64,000 nucleotides of DNA, from assembly GCA_001782045.1 (NCBI GenBank), contig MFNK01000003.1:62001-126000 (forward strand). The letters are read 5' to 3'. Below are positions 8,106 through 15,897 of this stretch, in pieces. This DNA comes from Candidatus Levybacteria bacterium RIFCSPHIGHO2_01_FULL_36_15b (GTDB lineage: Bacteria; Patescibacteria; Microgenomatia; Levybacterales; UBA12049). Numbering within the stretch: the stretch's first letter is position 1; each line of letters begins with the position of its first letter. The notes beneath the pieces were generated by a model. That model saw only the letters and a program-made list of their open reading frames with translations, searched no databases and was not told where the DNA came from. A program made the position numbers and the translations under genes.

Positions 8106-8374
8106 TGGACGGACAAAATGATATGCCAGGAGCAGGAGCTCCAACACAAGATCCGATGCAAACTCCTCCGGCAGGTACGGATACACCACCTGCAACTCCG
8201 GTTGATGATCAAATGCCAGGAGCAGGAGAGCCAGCAGCACCGGTTGGTACACCGGAACCAATGCCAGAACCAGGAACAGGGACTGGCGAACCTATGCCAG
8301 CACCTCAAGATGATCAAAATCAAGGAGGTCAAGGCGGAGCAGGAGGCGGAATGCCCCCTGGTCAAGGAATGTAA
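8105..8374 (+). CDS. Low-complexity Pro/Gly/Met-rich small protein
   Basis: 89 aa, almost wholly Pro, Gly, Ala, Asp, Gln and Met, with repeated MPGAG(A/E)P units; a 16-bp segment occurs twice in frame (8123-8138 and 8213-8228). No predicted fold; probably disordered. It starts on the last base of the dnaB stop and is followed by a terminator, so it is the last gene of the dnaB transcript. A parallel frame (from 8118) is open but less plausible. Coding status is moderately supported. Confidence 0.5.
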   Translation: MDGQNDMPGAGAPTQDPMQTPPAGTDTPPATPVDDQMPGAGEPAAPVGTPEPMPEPGTGTGEPMPAPQDDQNQGGQGGAGGGMPPGQGM

Positions 8375-8393
8375 TCTGATATTAGATTATTAC

Positions 8394-8442
8394 AAATTAA
8401 ACTAATCCTAAAAGAAATTGCAGGGTTAGTTTAATTTTTTTG
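8394..8442 (+). terminator. Rho-independent terminator of the dnaB unit
   Basis: A 16-bp stem (5' arm 8394-8409, 3' arm 8422-8437, one G-U pair) with a 12-nt loop; the T-rich 3' arm runs directly into a T tract ending at 8441. Separates dnaB from the tRNA gene. Confidence 0.88.
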
Positions 8443-8450
8443 ATCGAAAC

Positions 8451-8459
8451 TGATATAAT
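8451..8459 (+). promoter_or_regulatory. Extended -10 promoter of tRNA-Leu
   Basis: TGA-TATAAT (hexamer 8454-8459), 9 nt before the mature tRNA 5' end at 8469. Confidence 0.65.
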
Positions 8460-8468
8460 TACAGTCGC

Positions 8469-8551
8469 GGGCGAGTGGCGGAACGGTATACGCGATAGTC
8501 TCAAAAACTATTGGCTGCAAGGCCTTGAGAGTTCGAATCTCTCCTTGCCCA
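8469..8551 (+). tRNA. tRNA-Leu (anticodon CAA)
   Basis: Class II tRNA. The acceptor 5' arm GGGCGAG pairs with CTTGCCC (8544-8550, one G-U). D-arm contains GGCGGAACGGTATACGC. Anticodon stem ATAGT/ACTAT with loop CTCAAAA gives anticodon CAA (reads UUG). Long variable arm (GGC..GCC) and T-arm GAGAG-TTCGAAT-CTCTC. Discriminator A at 8551. CCA is not encoded (next bases are CAG), so it must be added by the CCA enzyme. Confidence 0.93.
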
Positions 8552-8638
8552 CAGTTTGAGTTATGAGCACAATTAAGCTATACTTTCAACTATGATACAT
8601 TCAACTTCGTTCAGTATTATGGTGAGGAGACTCGAACC

Positions 8639-9592
8639 ATGACACTTCAAGAAATTTACGAATTAGCTGTTTCTATGGGAATAAAGGCAGACCCTAGAGG
8701 AGAAAGAGAAGTAGAAAAAGCACGCGCGAGAATAAAAAAACGCTATGAAGATTCTCCCGAAAAGAAAAAGAAATTTTTTGACAAAGAATCTTTAAATAAT
8801 CCATATTCAGATTCAAGAATTTTATTTGGAGATCCAAAAACCTCAGTTAAAAGATTACTTGCAGGAATCGATGCAGACGCTTCCGAAGTTTTGCTTGCAG
8901 ATAGGTTGCGAGAAAAGGGCGAAAGAATCGACCTACTACTGTCTCATCATCCCTCGGGTCACGCTCTTGCTGGACTTTATGAAGTGATGGAAATGCAGGC
9001 TGAAATGTTTGCCAAATCTGGCGTTCCAATAAATGTAGCGCATGCATTAATGCTTGAAAAGATGGGACAGGTTCATAGAAGATTTTCACCAATGAATCAT
9101 GGACAAGCAATAGATACTGCGAGGCTTTTAAACGTTCCTCTTTTGGCTCTCCACACAGTCTGGGATAATCTTGGACATAAGTTTATGGAAGACTACCTAA
9201 GTAAAAAAGAATTTGATACAGCGGGAGAAGTATTAGATGCTGTTAATGAAATTCCTGAATTTATTGAAAGTACAAAGGGCAAATCGGGGCCTTTTCTTGC
9301 TGCAGGTTCTACAAACAGCAGAGCAGGAAAAATAGCGGTTGGATTCACTGGGGGAACAAGTGCTCCAAAGGAGCTATATTCTGAACTAGCTAAAGCGGGA
9401 GTGGGGACATTAGTTGAAATGCACGTTTCTGAAGAAACCTTAACAGAGCTCAAAAAAATTCATATCAATGTAATTGATACGGGACATATGGCGGCTGATT
9501 CTATTGGAGCAAATATATTCTTGGATGAACTAACAAGAAAGGGAATAGAGATAATTCCATGCTCCGGACTTATCCGCGTAAAAAGAAAATAA
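8639..9592 (+). CDS. NIF3-like dinuclear metal-centre protein
   Basis: Signatures of the NIF3/YbgI family: LLLSHHPSGHALAG (metal-binding His pair), LLALHTVWDN and the late GHMAADSIGANIFLDEL. The family forms ring hexamers with a two-metal site; its physiological role is unsettled although often annotated as GTP cyclohydrolase I type 2. 317 aa. A GAGGAG sequence (8623-8628) lies about 10 nt before the ATG. Leads an efp-MFS-Lgt-like-RluA run. Confidence 0.85.
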   Translation: MTLQEIYELAVSMGIKADPRGEREVEKARARIKKRYEDSPEKKKKFFDKESLNNPYSDSRILFGDPKTSVKRLLAGIDADASEVLLADRLREKGERIDLLLSHHPSGHALAGLYEVMEMQAEMFAKSGVPINVAHALMLEKMGQVHRRFSPMNHGQAIDTARLLNVPLLALHTVWDNLGHKFMEDYLSKKEFDTAGEVLDAVNEIPEFIESTKGKSGPFLAAGSTNSRAGKIAVGFTGGTSAPKELYSELAKAGVGTLVEMHVSEETLTELKKIHINVIDTGHMAADSIGANIFLDELTRKGIEIIPCSGLIRVKRK

Positions 9593-9593
9593 A

Positions 9594-10154
9594 ATGATTG
9601 GCGTAACGGATCTTCGTTCCGGAACTATTTTTGAGGAAAACGGTAATTTACTGCAGGTTTTAACTTACGAACACATAAAAATGGGCAGAGGAAGCGCCAA
9701 TATCAAGGTAAAGGTAAAAAATCTAAGAACAGGTACTGTTATTGACAAAAGCTTTATAAATGGAGCAAAAGTAAATGACGTCATGGTAATAAAGCGTGAT
9801 TTACAATATTTATATCGAGATTCCGACTTTTCTTACTTTATGGATCCGAAAACCTTCGAACAAATAAATATACCCCTTAATATAATCGGATCCGACAGTT
9901 TTTACTTAAAAGAAGGAGAAAATGTAAATATAAGTTTCTTAGGAAATGAAGCACTTGCTTTAAATCTTCCTCCGAAAATGATATTTATTGTAGAGGAAAC
10001 TCCTCCTGGTGTAAAAGGAAATTCGGCAACGAATGTATTTAAAGAGGCAAAACTTGAAAACGGAATGACAGTAAAAGTACCGATGTTTGTAAAAATAGGA
10101 GATAAAATAAAAATTGATACAAGAACCGGTGCATATAGTGAAAAAGCAAATTAA
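9594..10154 (+). CDS. efp: Translation elongation factor P
   Basis: 186 aa, three OB-type domains. N-terminal KOW-like domain MIGVTDLRSGTIFEENG, then the loop HIKMGRGSANIKVKVKNLRTG; the tip residue is Arg32, not the Lys used in E. coli or B. subtilis. C-terminal PPGVKGNSATN and KIGDKIKIDTRTGAYSEKA are typical. EF-P rescues ribosomes stalled at polyproline, relevant here because several proteins carry Pro/Thr tracts. Starts 2 nt after the NIF3-like gene, without Shine-Dalgarno. Confidence 0.95.
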   Translation: MIGVTDLRSGTIFEENGNLLQVLTYEHIKMGRGSANIKVKVKNLRTGTVIDKSFINGAKVNDVMVIKRDLQYLYRDSDFSYFMDPKTFEQINIPLNIIGSDSFYLKEGENVNISFLGNEALALNLPPKMIFIVEETPPGVKGNSATNVFKEAKLENGMTVKVPMFVKIGDKIKIDTRTGAYSEKAN

Positions 10155-11426
10155 ATGAAAAACAATCTTATTCTACAAGCTTTTCGAATAAGGCCTTTCT
10201 TTCTTCTTATTGCTTCTGAATTTTTTTCTCAGTTTTCAATGAACCTGTTCAATTTTATTTTACTGATCGTAGTGTTTGCGATTGCGAAGTCGAATTTTGC
10301 AGTTTCAGGAGTTGTTATTGCGTTTACTCTTCCCGCTATTCTCTTTGGAATCTGGGCTGGAGTTTTAGTTGATAGGTGGAATAAGAAAAACGTTCTTTTT
10401 ATGAGTAATATCTTAAGAGGTTTACTTCTTCTTCCCCTCGTATTTTTACAGGGCAACTTACTTGTAATTTATTCAATAACGTTTGGAGTTTCTTTGATTA
10501 CGCAATTTTTTATACCGGCTGAAACTCCTATTATTCCAGTTTTAGTCGGAAGGAAATTGCTTCTTTCTGCTAATGCTATCTTTGGAATGACTATGTATGC
10601 CTCTATCTTTCTTGCATACGCACTGTCAGGGCCAATTCTTTATCTTTTTGGAAAAACAAACGTTTTTATTTTTACCAGTCTGCTTTTTTTTATTGCCGCT
10701 TTTTTTGCATCAGCTATTCGATATAAAACAAAAATAATTTCTACTACAGATACTCCTGTTGTTTTAGGATTTACAGATGAGATTAAAACTGTTGTTCGCC
10801 TGTTATCAAAAACAAAAACCCTTTATCATGCACTTTTTGCATTAACGCTCTCACAGGTTTTAATTTATGTTATGGCTACAATCGGACCGGGCTATGCGGA
10901 AAGGGTCCTTATGATAGAAGTAGAAAATTTTCCAATACTTTTTATAACACCCGCAGTAATTGGTATTGCATTAGGAGCATTAATTATTGGAAGCTTTTTG
11001 CATAAATTTGATAAGTCTTCACTTACAAAGGCGGGTCTGACTCTTCTTGGAATTTCAATTCTTCTTATGCCTTTTGGAGATAAATTTGAGGCAAGGCAAA
11101 TAGTACAGTTTATTAACATGTATCTTCCTCATGTACTAAAAATAAATGCAATTCATGTAATGGTTACACTTGCTTTTGTAATTGGATTTGCCACAGCATT
11201 TATATTTGTTCCGGCAAATACGACCTTACAAGAGGAATCAACAGATGAGAGCAGAGGAAAAATTTATGGAGTCCTAAATACCATGATTGGGCTTTTGGCC
11301 TTTGCCCCGGTTCTTTTGGTAGGTGTTATAGCAGATTCAATCGGTGTTAGAAGCGTAATTGTTGGAATAGGTGGGATTGTACTTTTAATAGCATTTATTA
11401 GAATTTTTATAACAGATAAAAAATGA
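10155..11426 (+). CDS. MFS-type transporter
   Basis: 423 aa with about 12 hydrophobic segments and the MFS loop motif between TM2 and TM3 (GVLVDRWNKKN). Resembles drug/efflux carriers of the enterobactin-exporter (MFS_3) type; substrate unknown. Begins directly after the efp stop and overlaps the next gene by 4 nt (ATGA), so it is part of the same transcript. Confidence 0.8.
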   Translation: MKNNLILQAFRIRPFFLLIASEFFSQFSMNLFNFILLIVVFAIAKSNFAVSGVVIAFTLPAILFGIWAGVLVDRWNKKNVLFMSNILRGLLLLPLVFLQGNLLVIYSITFGVSLITQFFIPAETPIIPVLVGRKLLLSANAIFGMTMYASIFLAYALSGPILYLFGKTNVFIFTSLLFFIAAFFASAIRYKTKIISTTDTPVVLGFTDEIKTVVRLLSKTKTLYHALFALTLSQVLIYVMATIGPGYAERVLMIEVENFPILFITPAVIGIALGALIIGSFLHKFDKSSLTKAGLTLLGISILLMPFGDKFEARQIVQFINMYLPHVLKINAIHVMVTLAFVIGFATAFIFVPANTTLQEESTDESRGKIYGVLNTMIGLLAFAPVLLVGVIADSIGVRSVIVGIGGIVLLIAFIRIFITDKK

Positions 11427-12118
11427 TATTAATAAATTTTGTAATATTAATAGTTTGTTTTTTTATTTTTCTTTATAATTTGTACTTTGTTTCAAAAGAA
11501 GACATTCTATTAATACGAAGAGATATTTTAATAAATAAAATTTTTAACCTCGCAATTCTTTCTGCAATTGCATCTCTTTTTTTTGCACGGCTTTTTTATA
11601 TACTTTCATATCCCAATCAAATTTTTAATAGTCTGCTTGGGTTTGTTGCTTTTACCTATCATCCCGGCCTTTCATTGATGGGCGCTATAGCAGGTGGACT
11701 ATTGTTTATCAGCTTATACTCAAAATACAAAAATTATCCCATTGGTAGGATTTTAGATCTTTTTACTGTATCTTTACTAGGCGTACTGCCAATTGTTTAT
11801 ATCCTAATTTTTATAGCTTCACTAGGAAAAACCGATACTGTTTTTAATATCTTTCTAATTATTTCATTCATTATAAGTCTAGTTTTTATTAAAGGTGTCT
11901 ATAAACTGTCTGAAAAAGGAGAACTAAAAGATGGTAGTTTCAGTCTTATTTTTTTAACAGTTTTTTCTCTTCTATATTTTTTAATAATGCTTTTTTCAAA
12001 CTTAGAAGACTTTTCTTTTTTAAAAGTAGAAAACTTACTTTCTTTTGTTGTTATATTTTTATCAATTGGACTTCTTGTTAATCAGGAAGTTATGAATAAA
12101 TTTTTAAGTAAGAAATGA
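11423..12118 (+). CDS. Lgt-like multipass membrane protein
   Basis: 231 aa, about 7 membrane segments. FARLFYILSYP followed by TYHPGLSLMGAIAGGLLFISLYSKYKN matches the core of prolipoprotein diacylglyceryl transferase, where the family normally has an essential His-Gly (SFHGG). Here that position reads SLMGA and the later GRxGNFxNgE signature is not seen. So it is an Lgt-family relative that may have lost lipoprotein transferase activity. ATGA overlap with the MFS gene; 4-nt overlap with the RluA gene. Confidence 0.55.
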   Translation: MILINFVILIVCFFIFLYNLYFVSKEDILLIRRDILINKIFNLAILSAIASLFFARLFYILSYPNQIFNSLLGFVAFTYHPGLSLMGAIAGGLLFISLYSKYKNYPIGRILDLFTVSLLGVLPIVYILIFIASLGKTDTVFNIFLIISFIISLVFIKGVYKLSEKGELKDGSFSLIFLTVFSLLYFLIMLFSNLEDFSFLKVENLLSFVVIFLSIGLLVNQEVMNKFLSKK

Positions 12119-12834
12119 ATCTAAAAATAATTTATGAAGATGAATCCATTCTTATAATAGACAAGCCTTCGGGAATAACGGTTAACCGCTCCGATACAAC
12201 AGTTGGGCAATATACTGTTCAGGATTTTGTTAACGATAAATATCCACTCTTTCTATCACAAGATCTAGATACGGAGTCTGATTTTTATAAAAGATCAGGT
12301 ATAGTTCATAGGATTGATAAAGAAACTTCAGGAATTTTAGTTGTTGCCAAAACAAAAGAAGCCTTTGAAAACATTCAAGCTCAATTTAAAGAAAGAATAG
12401 TAGAAAAAACTTATATTGCATTAGTACATGGATTATTAAAAGGGGAGAGTGGGCAAATTAGTGTTCCCGTAGGAAGACTTCCATGGAATAGAAAAAGATT
12501 TGGTGTGCTTGCCGGTGGAAGGGAGGCTACGACTTTTTACAAAGTTATAAATAGATTTGAAAAGAGAGGGGGACTTACGCTTCTTGAGCTTAATCCCAAA
12601 ACTGGTAGAACTCATCAAATAAGAGTACATCTAAAATATTTTAATCATCCTATTTTTTCAGATTTTTTATATGCAGGAAGAAAAACCTCAAGGGAAGACA
12701 GAAAAGAATTAGAAAGAGTTTTTTTGCATGCAGCAAAGATTTCATTTAAGCATCCAATAACCGGACAAAAGGTTAACTTTGAAAGCACACTACCTAAAGA
12801 ATTATCTGATTTTCTTGATAAACTAAGGGTTTGA
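12115..12834 (+). CDS. RluA-family pseudouridine synthase
   Basis: Converts uridine to pseudouridine in rRNA (RluD/RluC type) or tRNA. Catalytic motif HRIDKETSGILVVAKT near residue 62 with the essential Asp, YxALVHG (TYIALVHGLL), and the C-terminal GRTHQIRVHLKYFNHPIFSDFLY. 239 aa with no N-terminal S4 domain, so a minimal catalytic form. The TGA stop lies inside the -35 of the next promoter. Confidence 0.9.
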   Translation: MNLKIIYEDESILIIDKPSGITVNRSDTTVGQYTVQDFVNDKYPLFLSQDLDTESDFYKRSGIVHRIDKETSGILVVAKTKEAFENIQAQFKERIVEKTYIALVHGLLKGESGQISVPVGRLPWNRKRFGVLAGGREATTFYKVINRFEKRGGLTLLELNPKTGRTHQIRVHLKYFNHPIFSDFLYAGRKTSREDRKELERVFLHAAKISFKHPITGQKVNFESTLPKELSDFLDKLRV

Positions 12835-12859
12835 CTTGTTCCTTGGAACAAGGTTTAAT
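12831..12859 (+). promoter_or_regulatory. Promoter with a palindromic spacer (putative operator)
   Basis: TTGACT (12831-12836), exactly 17 nt, TTTAAT (12854-12859). The spacer holds a perfect dyad, CTTGTTCC-TT-GGAACAAG (12835-12852), well placed for a repressor or a DNA-distorting activator. Not a convincing terminator because no T-run follows. Confidence 0.65.
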
Positions 12860-12876
12860 TATATTGGAGGTGAAAT

Positions 12877-13017
12877 ATGGGAAGTTTTGGCGGATTTTAT
12901 AAGGGCGACAAAAAAAAGCCTAAAAAAGATAATAAAAATAAAAATCAAAGTTTCGGATTGACTTCTCCAGAATATGTCATGCCCGAGATTATCTCCAAAA
13001 AGAAGAAAGACTATTAA
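12877..13017 (+). CDS. Small Lys-rich conserved-looking protein (46 aa)
   Basis: ATG at 12877 with a strong Shine-Dalgarno (GGAGGTG, 12867-12873). The 46-aa product starts MGSFGGFYKG, has a Lys/Asn-rich middle and ends SPEYVMPEIISKKKKDY. No membrane segment; it looks like a short nucleic-acid- or ribosome-binding peptide, but the function is unknown. A dedicated promoter with dyad, a good ribosome-binding site and a following co-directional gene support it as real. Confidence 0.7.
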   Translation: MGSFGGFYKGDKKKPKKDNKNKNQSFGLTSPEYVMPEIISKKKKDY

Positions 13018-13022
13018 CTTTT

Positions 13023-13775
13023 ATGAAGCATCGGAGAAAAAAAGAGCCTAAAAACAGTTTAAATTTGGCAGTATTATTTTTAGTTGTTTTTTTATTTTTC
13101 ATATTTGTTTCAGTTTGCTTTAAGGTTTTTTATTTAATAAAAGATAGTAATTTTGACGGTTCTAATTCATATAATTTAGAATTTGTAAGTTCGGATAGGT
13201 CTTATTTTGTTTCTTTTTCTCCTCAAGAAAAATCACTTTCTATTCTTAAGGCGGAAAAAGAGGCTAAAGTTTTAGCACCGGTGGATGGAACAATTGATAC
13301 CGATCTAGATAATACTAAGATAGTATCTACCCTGTTTAAGCAGCTTTTTACTCCTGCGTCGCATAAAAATATAACAATAATAGACTTAACAAGGCTTGCA
13401 TTATTTTCTAAAACTGTTCCAAGATCTTCTATTATTGAACGTACTTTTTTAGGTATTAATGATAGTAGGGCAACTTTTAAAGATCCTAAAATTATAAACG
13501 AGGCAAAGAGTATAGAAATTATTAATGCAACCGATATTGCAGGACTTGGAAATAAGCTTGCTGTTTTTATTTCAAATATGGGAGGAAATGTAATACTGGT
13601 CAAAACAGAAGAACCTAAGCAAAACTCAAAAATTATTTACTATGGTGAAAAAACCTATACTTTAACCCGGATAAACAAATTTTTAAAGTATGAAGTTACT
13701 CCCTCAACCAAGAGAGAAGTGGCAGATGTTATAATCGTGATAGGAAAAGACGGATTAAAGGAGTTGGACTTTTAA
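13023..13775 (+). CDS. Membrane-anchored LytR C-terminal-domain protein
   Basis: 250 aa. Basic N-terminus, one membrane segment at ~residues 14-36 (LNLAVLFLVVFLFFIFVSVCFKVFYLI), an extracellular middle part, and from ~160 a LytR_C domain: IEIINATDIAGLGNKLAVFISNMGGNVILVKTEE through REVADVIIVIGKDG. Related domains occur with LCP enzymes that attach polymers to the wall; the LCP catalytic domain is absent here. Starts 5 nt after the 46-aa gene. Confidence 0.7.
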   Translation: MKHRRKKEPKNSLNLAVLFLVVFLFFIFVSVCFKVFYLIKDSNFDGSNSYNLEFVSSDRSYFVSFSPQEKSLSILKAEKEAKVLAPVDGTIDTDLDNTKIVSTLFKQLFTPASHKNITIIDLTRLALFSKTVPRSSIIERTFLGINDSRATFKDPKIINEAKSIEIINATDIAGLGNKLAVFISNMGGNVILVKTEEPKQNSKIIYYGEKTYTLTRINKFLKYEVTPSTKREVADVIIVIGKDGLKELDF

Positions 13776-13776
13776 T

Positions 13777-13929
13777 ATGTTTTATGCAATTTTATTTTTA
13801 ATTTTTGTAATTTCATTATTACTGGCCTTGCATTCTGCAAAAAGGTTGGGGGAGAAGCCTTCGATAAAAGATGTAAAAAAGAGTTTAGATAAAGATAGGG
13901 TAATTTTTAAAAGTCATTCTTCTTCTTGA
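13777..13929 (+). CDS. Small single-pass membrane protein (50 aa)
   Basis: Starts 1 nt after the LytR_C stop (TAATATG). Product MFYAILFLIFVISLLLALHS, then a charged tail (KRLGEKPSIKDVKKSLDKDRVIF). One membrane helix at ~2-20 and a cytoplasmic Lys-rich end. Its last 16 nt overlap the convergent TPR gene. Function unknown. Confidence 0.55.
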   Translation: MFYAILFLIFVISLLLALHSAKRLGEKPSIKDVKKSLDKDRVIFKSHSSS

Positions 13930-14618
13930 CTTGCATCTTCTAAATCTTGTAAATCTTCAGTTTCATATTTTTCTTTTGATCTTAAGCTTCTTTGTTTTGC
14001 AGAAAAAAGTGCTGAATCCAAAGTAGAAATAAATGATGGTTGATCTTTAAATCTTGCCGATTTCTTAACCTCTCTAATAAAAATTGCAACCTTATGCGGG
14101 CTTGCTGATTTAACAAAAGCTTCGTAAATCCCGTTTGCTTTAATAAACTTAATAAGTCTTTTTCCAATATCATCAGGAAGTACTCCAATATACTGTTTAT
14201 TGTCTAGAACAAATAGTTTAAACCTTTTTACAGAAAGTTCCAAAAGTAGGCCGGTTCTTAGCCTTTCTATAATTTGGGGCTGGGCAATATTTATTAACTC
14301 AATAACCTTAGTCTTTCCCGGTTGTTCCAGGAAATGATTATTAATTTTGTATGATTTAGGAATAGCGGGAATAGTCTTTTTGTCTTTAAGCTTATTTAGA
14401 CTTCTTTGTGCAATAGGATTTAGAGGATCAAGCTTTATTACCTTTTGATACATGCTTTTTGCGTCTTTTGTTTTACCGACAATCAAGTATGCTAAAGCTA
14501 AACGGTTTAGAGCATCTATATCATTTGGGTCTTCTTTTATTAGGTTTTTGTTTAAAACTATTGCGTTTTGCCAGTCTCCGGAAAGTGCAGTTTGGATGGC
14601 TTGGTTTTTTAATGACAT
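13914..14618 (-). CDS. TPR-repeat protein
   Basis: N-terminal tetratricopeptide repeats (ALSGDWQNAIVLNKNLIKEDPNDIDALNRLALAYLIVGKTKDAKSMYQKVIKLDPLNPIAQRSL, ~residues 10-75), then a globular part (ERLRTGLLLELSVKRFKLFVLDNKQYIGVLPDDIGKRLIKFI) and an acidic tail. Start set at 14618 (MSLKNQAIQ) because TTGACT-N17-TACAAT lies 11 nt upstream; the open frame extends to 14642. Scaffold or adaptor role inferred. Confidence 0.75.
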   Translation of the reverse strand: MSLKNQAIQTALSGDWQNAIVLNKNLIKEDPNDIDALNRLALAYLIVGKTKDAKSMYQKVIKLDPLNPIAQRSLNKLKDKKTIPAIPKSYKINNHFLEQPGKTKVIELINIAQPQIIERLRTGLLLELSVKRFKLFVLDNKQYIGVLPDDIGKRLIKFIKANGIYEAFVKSASPHKVAIFIREVKKSARFKDQPSFISTLDSALFSAKQRSLRSKEKYETEDLQDLEDASQEEE

Positions 14619-14629
14619 TTTAATGAAAA

Positions 14630-14658
14630 ATTGTACGTGCATTTATTGCAAAAGTCAA
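14630..14658 (-). promoter_or_regulatory. Promoter of the TPR gene
   Basis: Minus strand TTGACT (14653-14658), 17-nt spacer, TACAAT (14630-14635), 11 nt before the ATG at 14618. Confidence 0.75.
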
Positions 14659-14662
14659 GGAG

Positions 14663-15115
14663 CTATTCAAGGGGCTGAAGTAATCTTTCTCTCATATATT
14701 GAGGGATAGGGGTCTTAAATTGGGCTATCGGATCAAAAGTCACAACAACCAAATCTTGCTCGGCTACAATTCTATTTCCCAATCTCATCTCCTGATGGAA
14801 AGACATACTCGAGTCACGAACTCCTCCCTCAGGTATTGTTGTAGAAATTACTGGTTTGTCATCTTTTTTTAATTCAGCACGATATGTTACTTTTATGCTT
14901 ACTACCGGAAACTTTAAGCCAGTTACTTTTTCCATTTGCATGAACCCTATGCCGCGTCTGCTCATGTAATCATCTTGCCCTCTTTCGAATAATTTAGGAA
15001 ACCTTTTGTAATTTACATGACCATACCTATCGATAAAATTTTTAGGAACATTAATTTCCGTTAATTGTACGGGATTTGTTGAATTAGGCAAATCAATTTC
15101 GCGTATTGAACTCAT
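14663..15115 (-). CDS. Acyl-CoA thioesterase-like hotdog protein
   Basis: 150 aa hotdog fold. DRYGHVNYKRFPKLFERGQDDYMSRRGIGF matches the 4HBT-type active-site region (D...GHVN.....FE). Beta strands follow in VVSIKVTYRAELKKDDKP and FHQEMRLGNRIVAEQDLVVVTFD. Probably hydrolyses an acyl thioester; the substrate is unknown. Transcribed divergently from yebC with a leaderless promoter. Confidence 0.75.
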   Translation of the reverse strand: MSSIREIDLPNSTNPVQLTEINVPKNFIDRYGHVNYKRFPKLFERGQDDYMSRRGIGFMQMEKVTGLKFPVVSIKVTYRAELKKDDKPVISTTIPEGGVRDSSMSFHQEMRLGNRIVAEQDLVVVTFDPIAQFKTPIPQYMRERLLQPLE

Positions 15116-15121
15116 GCGCGA

Positions 15122-15164
15122 ACTATAATCTTAAGAAGCTCAAAAGTCAAATTTTTGTTATAAT
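15122..15164. promoter_or_regulatory. Divergent promoters, thioesterase and yebC
   Basis: Minus: TTGACT (15145-15150), N17, TATAGT (15122-15127), 6 nt to the thioesterase ATG. Plus: extended -10 TGT-TATAAT (15156-15164), 10 nt to the yebC ATG at 15175. Confidence 0.72.
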
Positions 15165-15174
15165 TATCAGTTGT

Positions 15175-15897
15175 ATGAGTGGACATTCTAAGTGGTCGAC
15201 AATTAAGCGTCAAAAAGGCCTAAAAGACCAAAAAAGAGGACAAACATTTACCAAGCTAGCAAATGCAATTACCATTGCGGTTAAACAGGGTGGTTTAATT
15301 GGTGATCCGGAACAAAATTTTCATCTTAGACTTGCGATTGATGCAGCAAGAGCTGCAAACATGCCCAAAGAAAATATAGAACGCGCAATTAATAGGGCAA
15401 TGGGCAAAGAAGGTGGAGATTTAGAAGAAGTAGTTTACGAAGGATTTGCACCCGGTGGGGTATCAATAATTATTGAAGCTGCAACAGATAATGCTTCCAG
15501 AACAACAGCTGAGGTAAAAAGTATTTTTAATAAAAACTCTGCTTCTTTCGGTCAGCCCGGGTCTGTAGCCTACCAATTCAACAGGGTAGGAAGAATTGTC
15601 GTTTTGAAGGGAAGTAGCTCTTTTGACGAAATATTTAACGTAGCACTTGATGCTGGGGCAGAGGACATAGATGAAGCAGGGGATGAAGTGCTAATTTATA
15701 CAAAATATTCGGATCTTTCTAGGGTAAGAGCAAAGATAGAAGAAGCAGGAATTTCAATTGTAGAAGCAGGCGCCGTAAGAGAGCCACAAATAAAAATGGA
15801 AGTAAGCGATCAAGCGCTGCTAGAAAAGATAGAAAACTTTGTGGAACTTTTAGAGGGACTTGATGATGTTTTAAAAGTATATACTAATTTAGCATGA
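15175..15897 (+). CDS. yebC: YebC/TACO1-family regulator
   Basis: The start at 15175 gives the canonical MSGHSKWSTIKRQKGLKDQKRGQTFTKL; upstream in-frame codons overlap the promoter. Full family pattern: AARAANMPKENIERAINRA, YEGFAPGGVSIIIEAATDNASRTTAEVKSIFNK, GSVAYQFNRVGRI, AEDIDEAGDEVLIYT. 240 aa. YebC proteins act on the ribosome or as transcriptional regulators, recently tied to relief of polyproline stalling, so it may complement EF-P. ATGA overlap with the downstream membrane gene. Confidence 0.95.
   Translation: MSGHSKWSTIKRQKGLKDQKRGQTFTKLANAITIAVKQGGLIGDPEQNFHLRLAIDAARAANMPKENIERAINRAMGKEGGDLEEVVYEGFAPGGVSIIIEAATDNASRTTAEVKSIFNKNSASFGQPGSVAYQFNRVGRIVVLKGSSSFDEIFNVALDAGAEDIDEAGDEVLIYTKYSDLSRVRAKIEEAGISIVEAGAVREPQIKMEVSDQALLEKIENFVELLEGLDDVLKVYTNLA

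Noticed and set aside
8118..8405. 95-codon open frame overlapping the Pro/Gly-rich gene in another frame
   Set aside because: The repetitive composition leaves several frames open. The frame starting at the dnaB stop (8105) has better linkage and a stop before the terminator.
12835..12852. Terminator of the RluA gene
   Set aside because: The stem is followed by GTTTAATT rather than a T-run, and the dyad fits exactly within a 17-nt promoter spacer.
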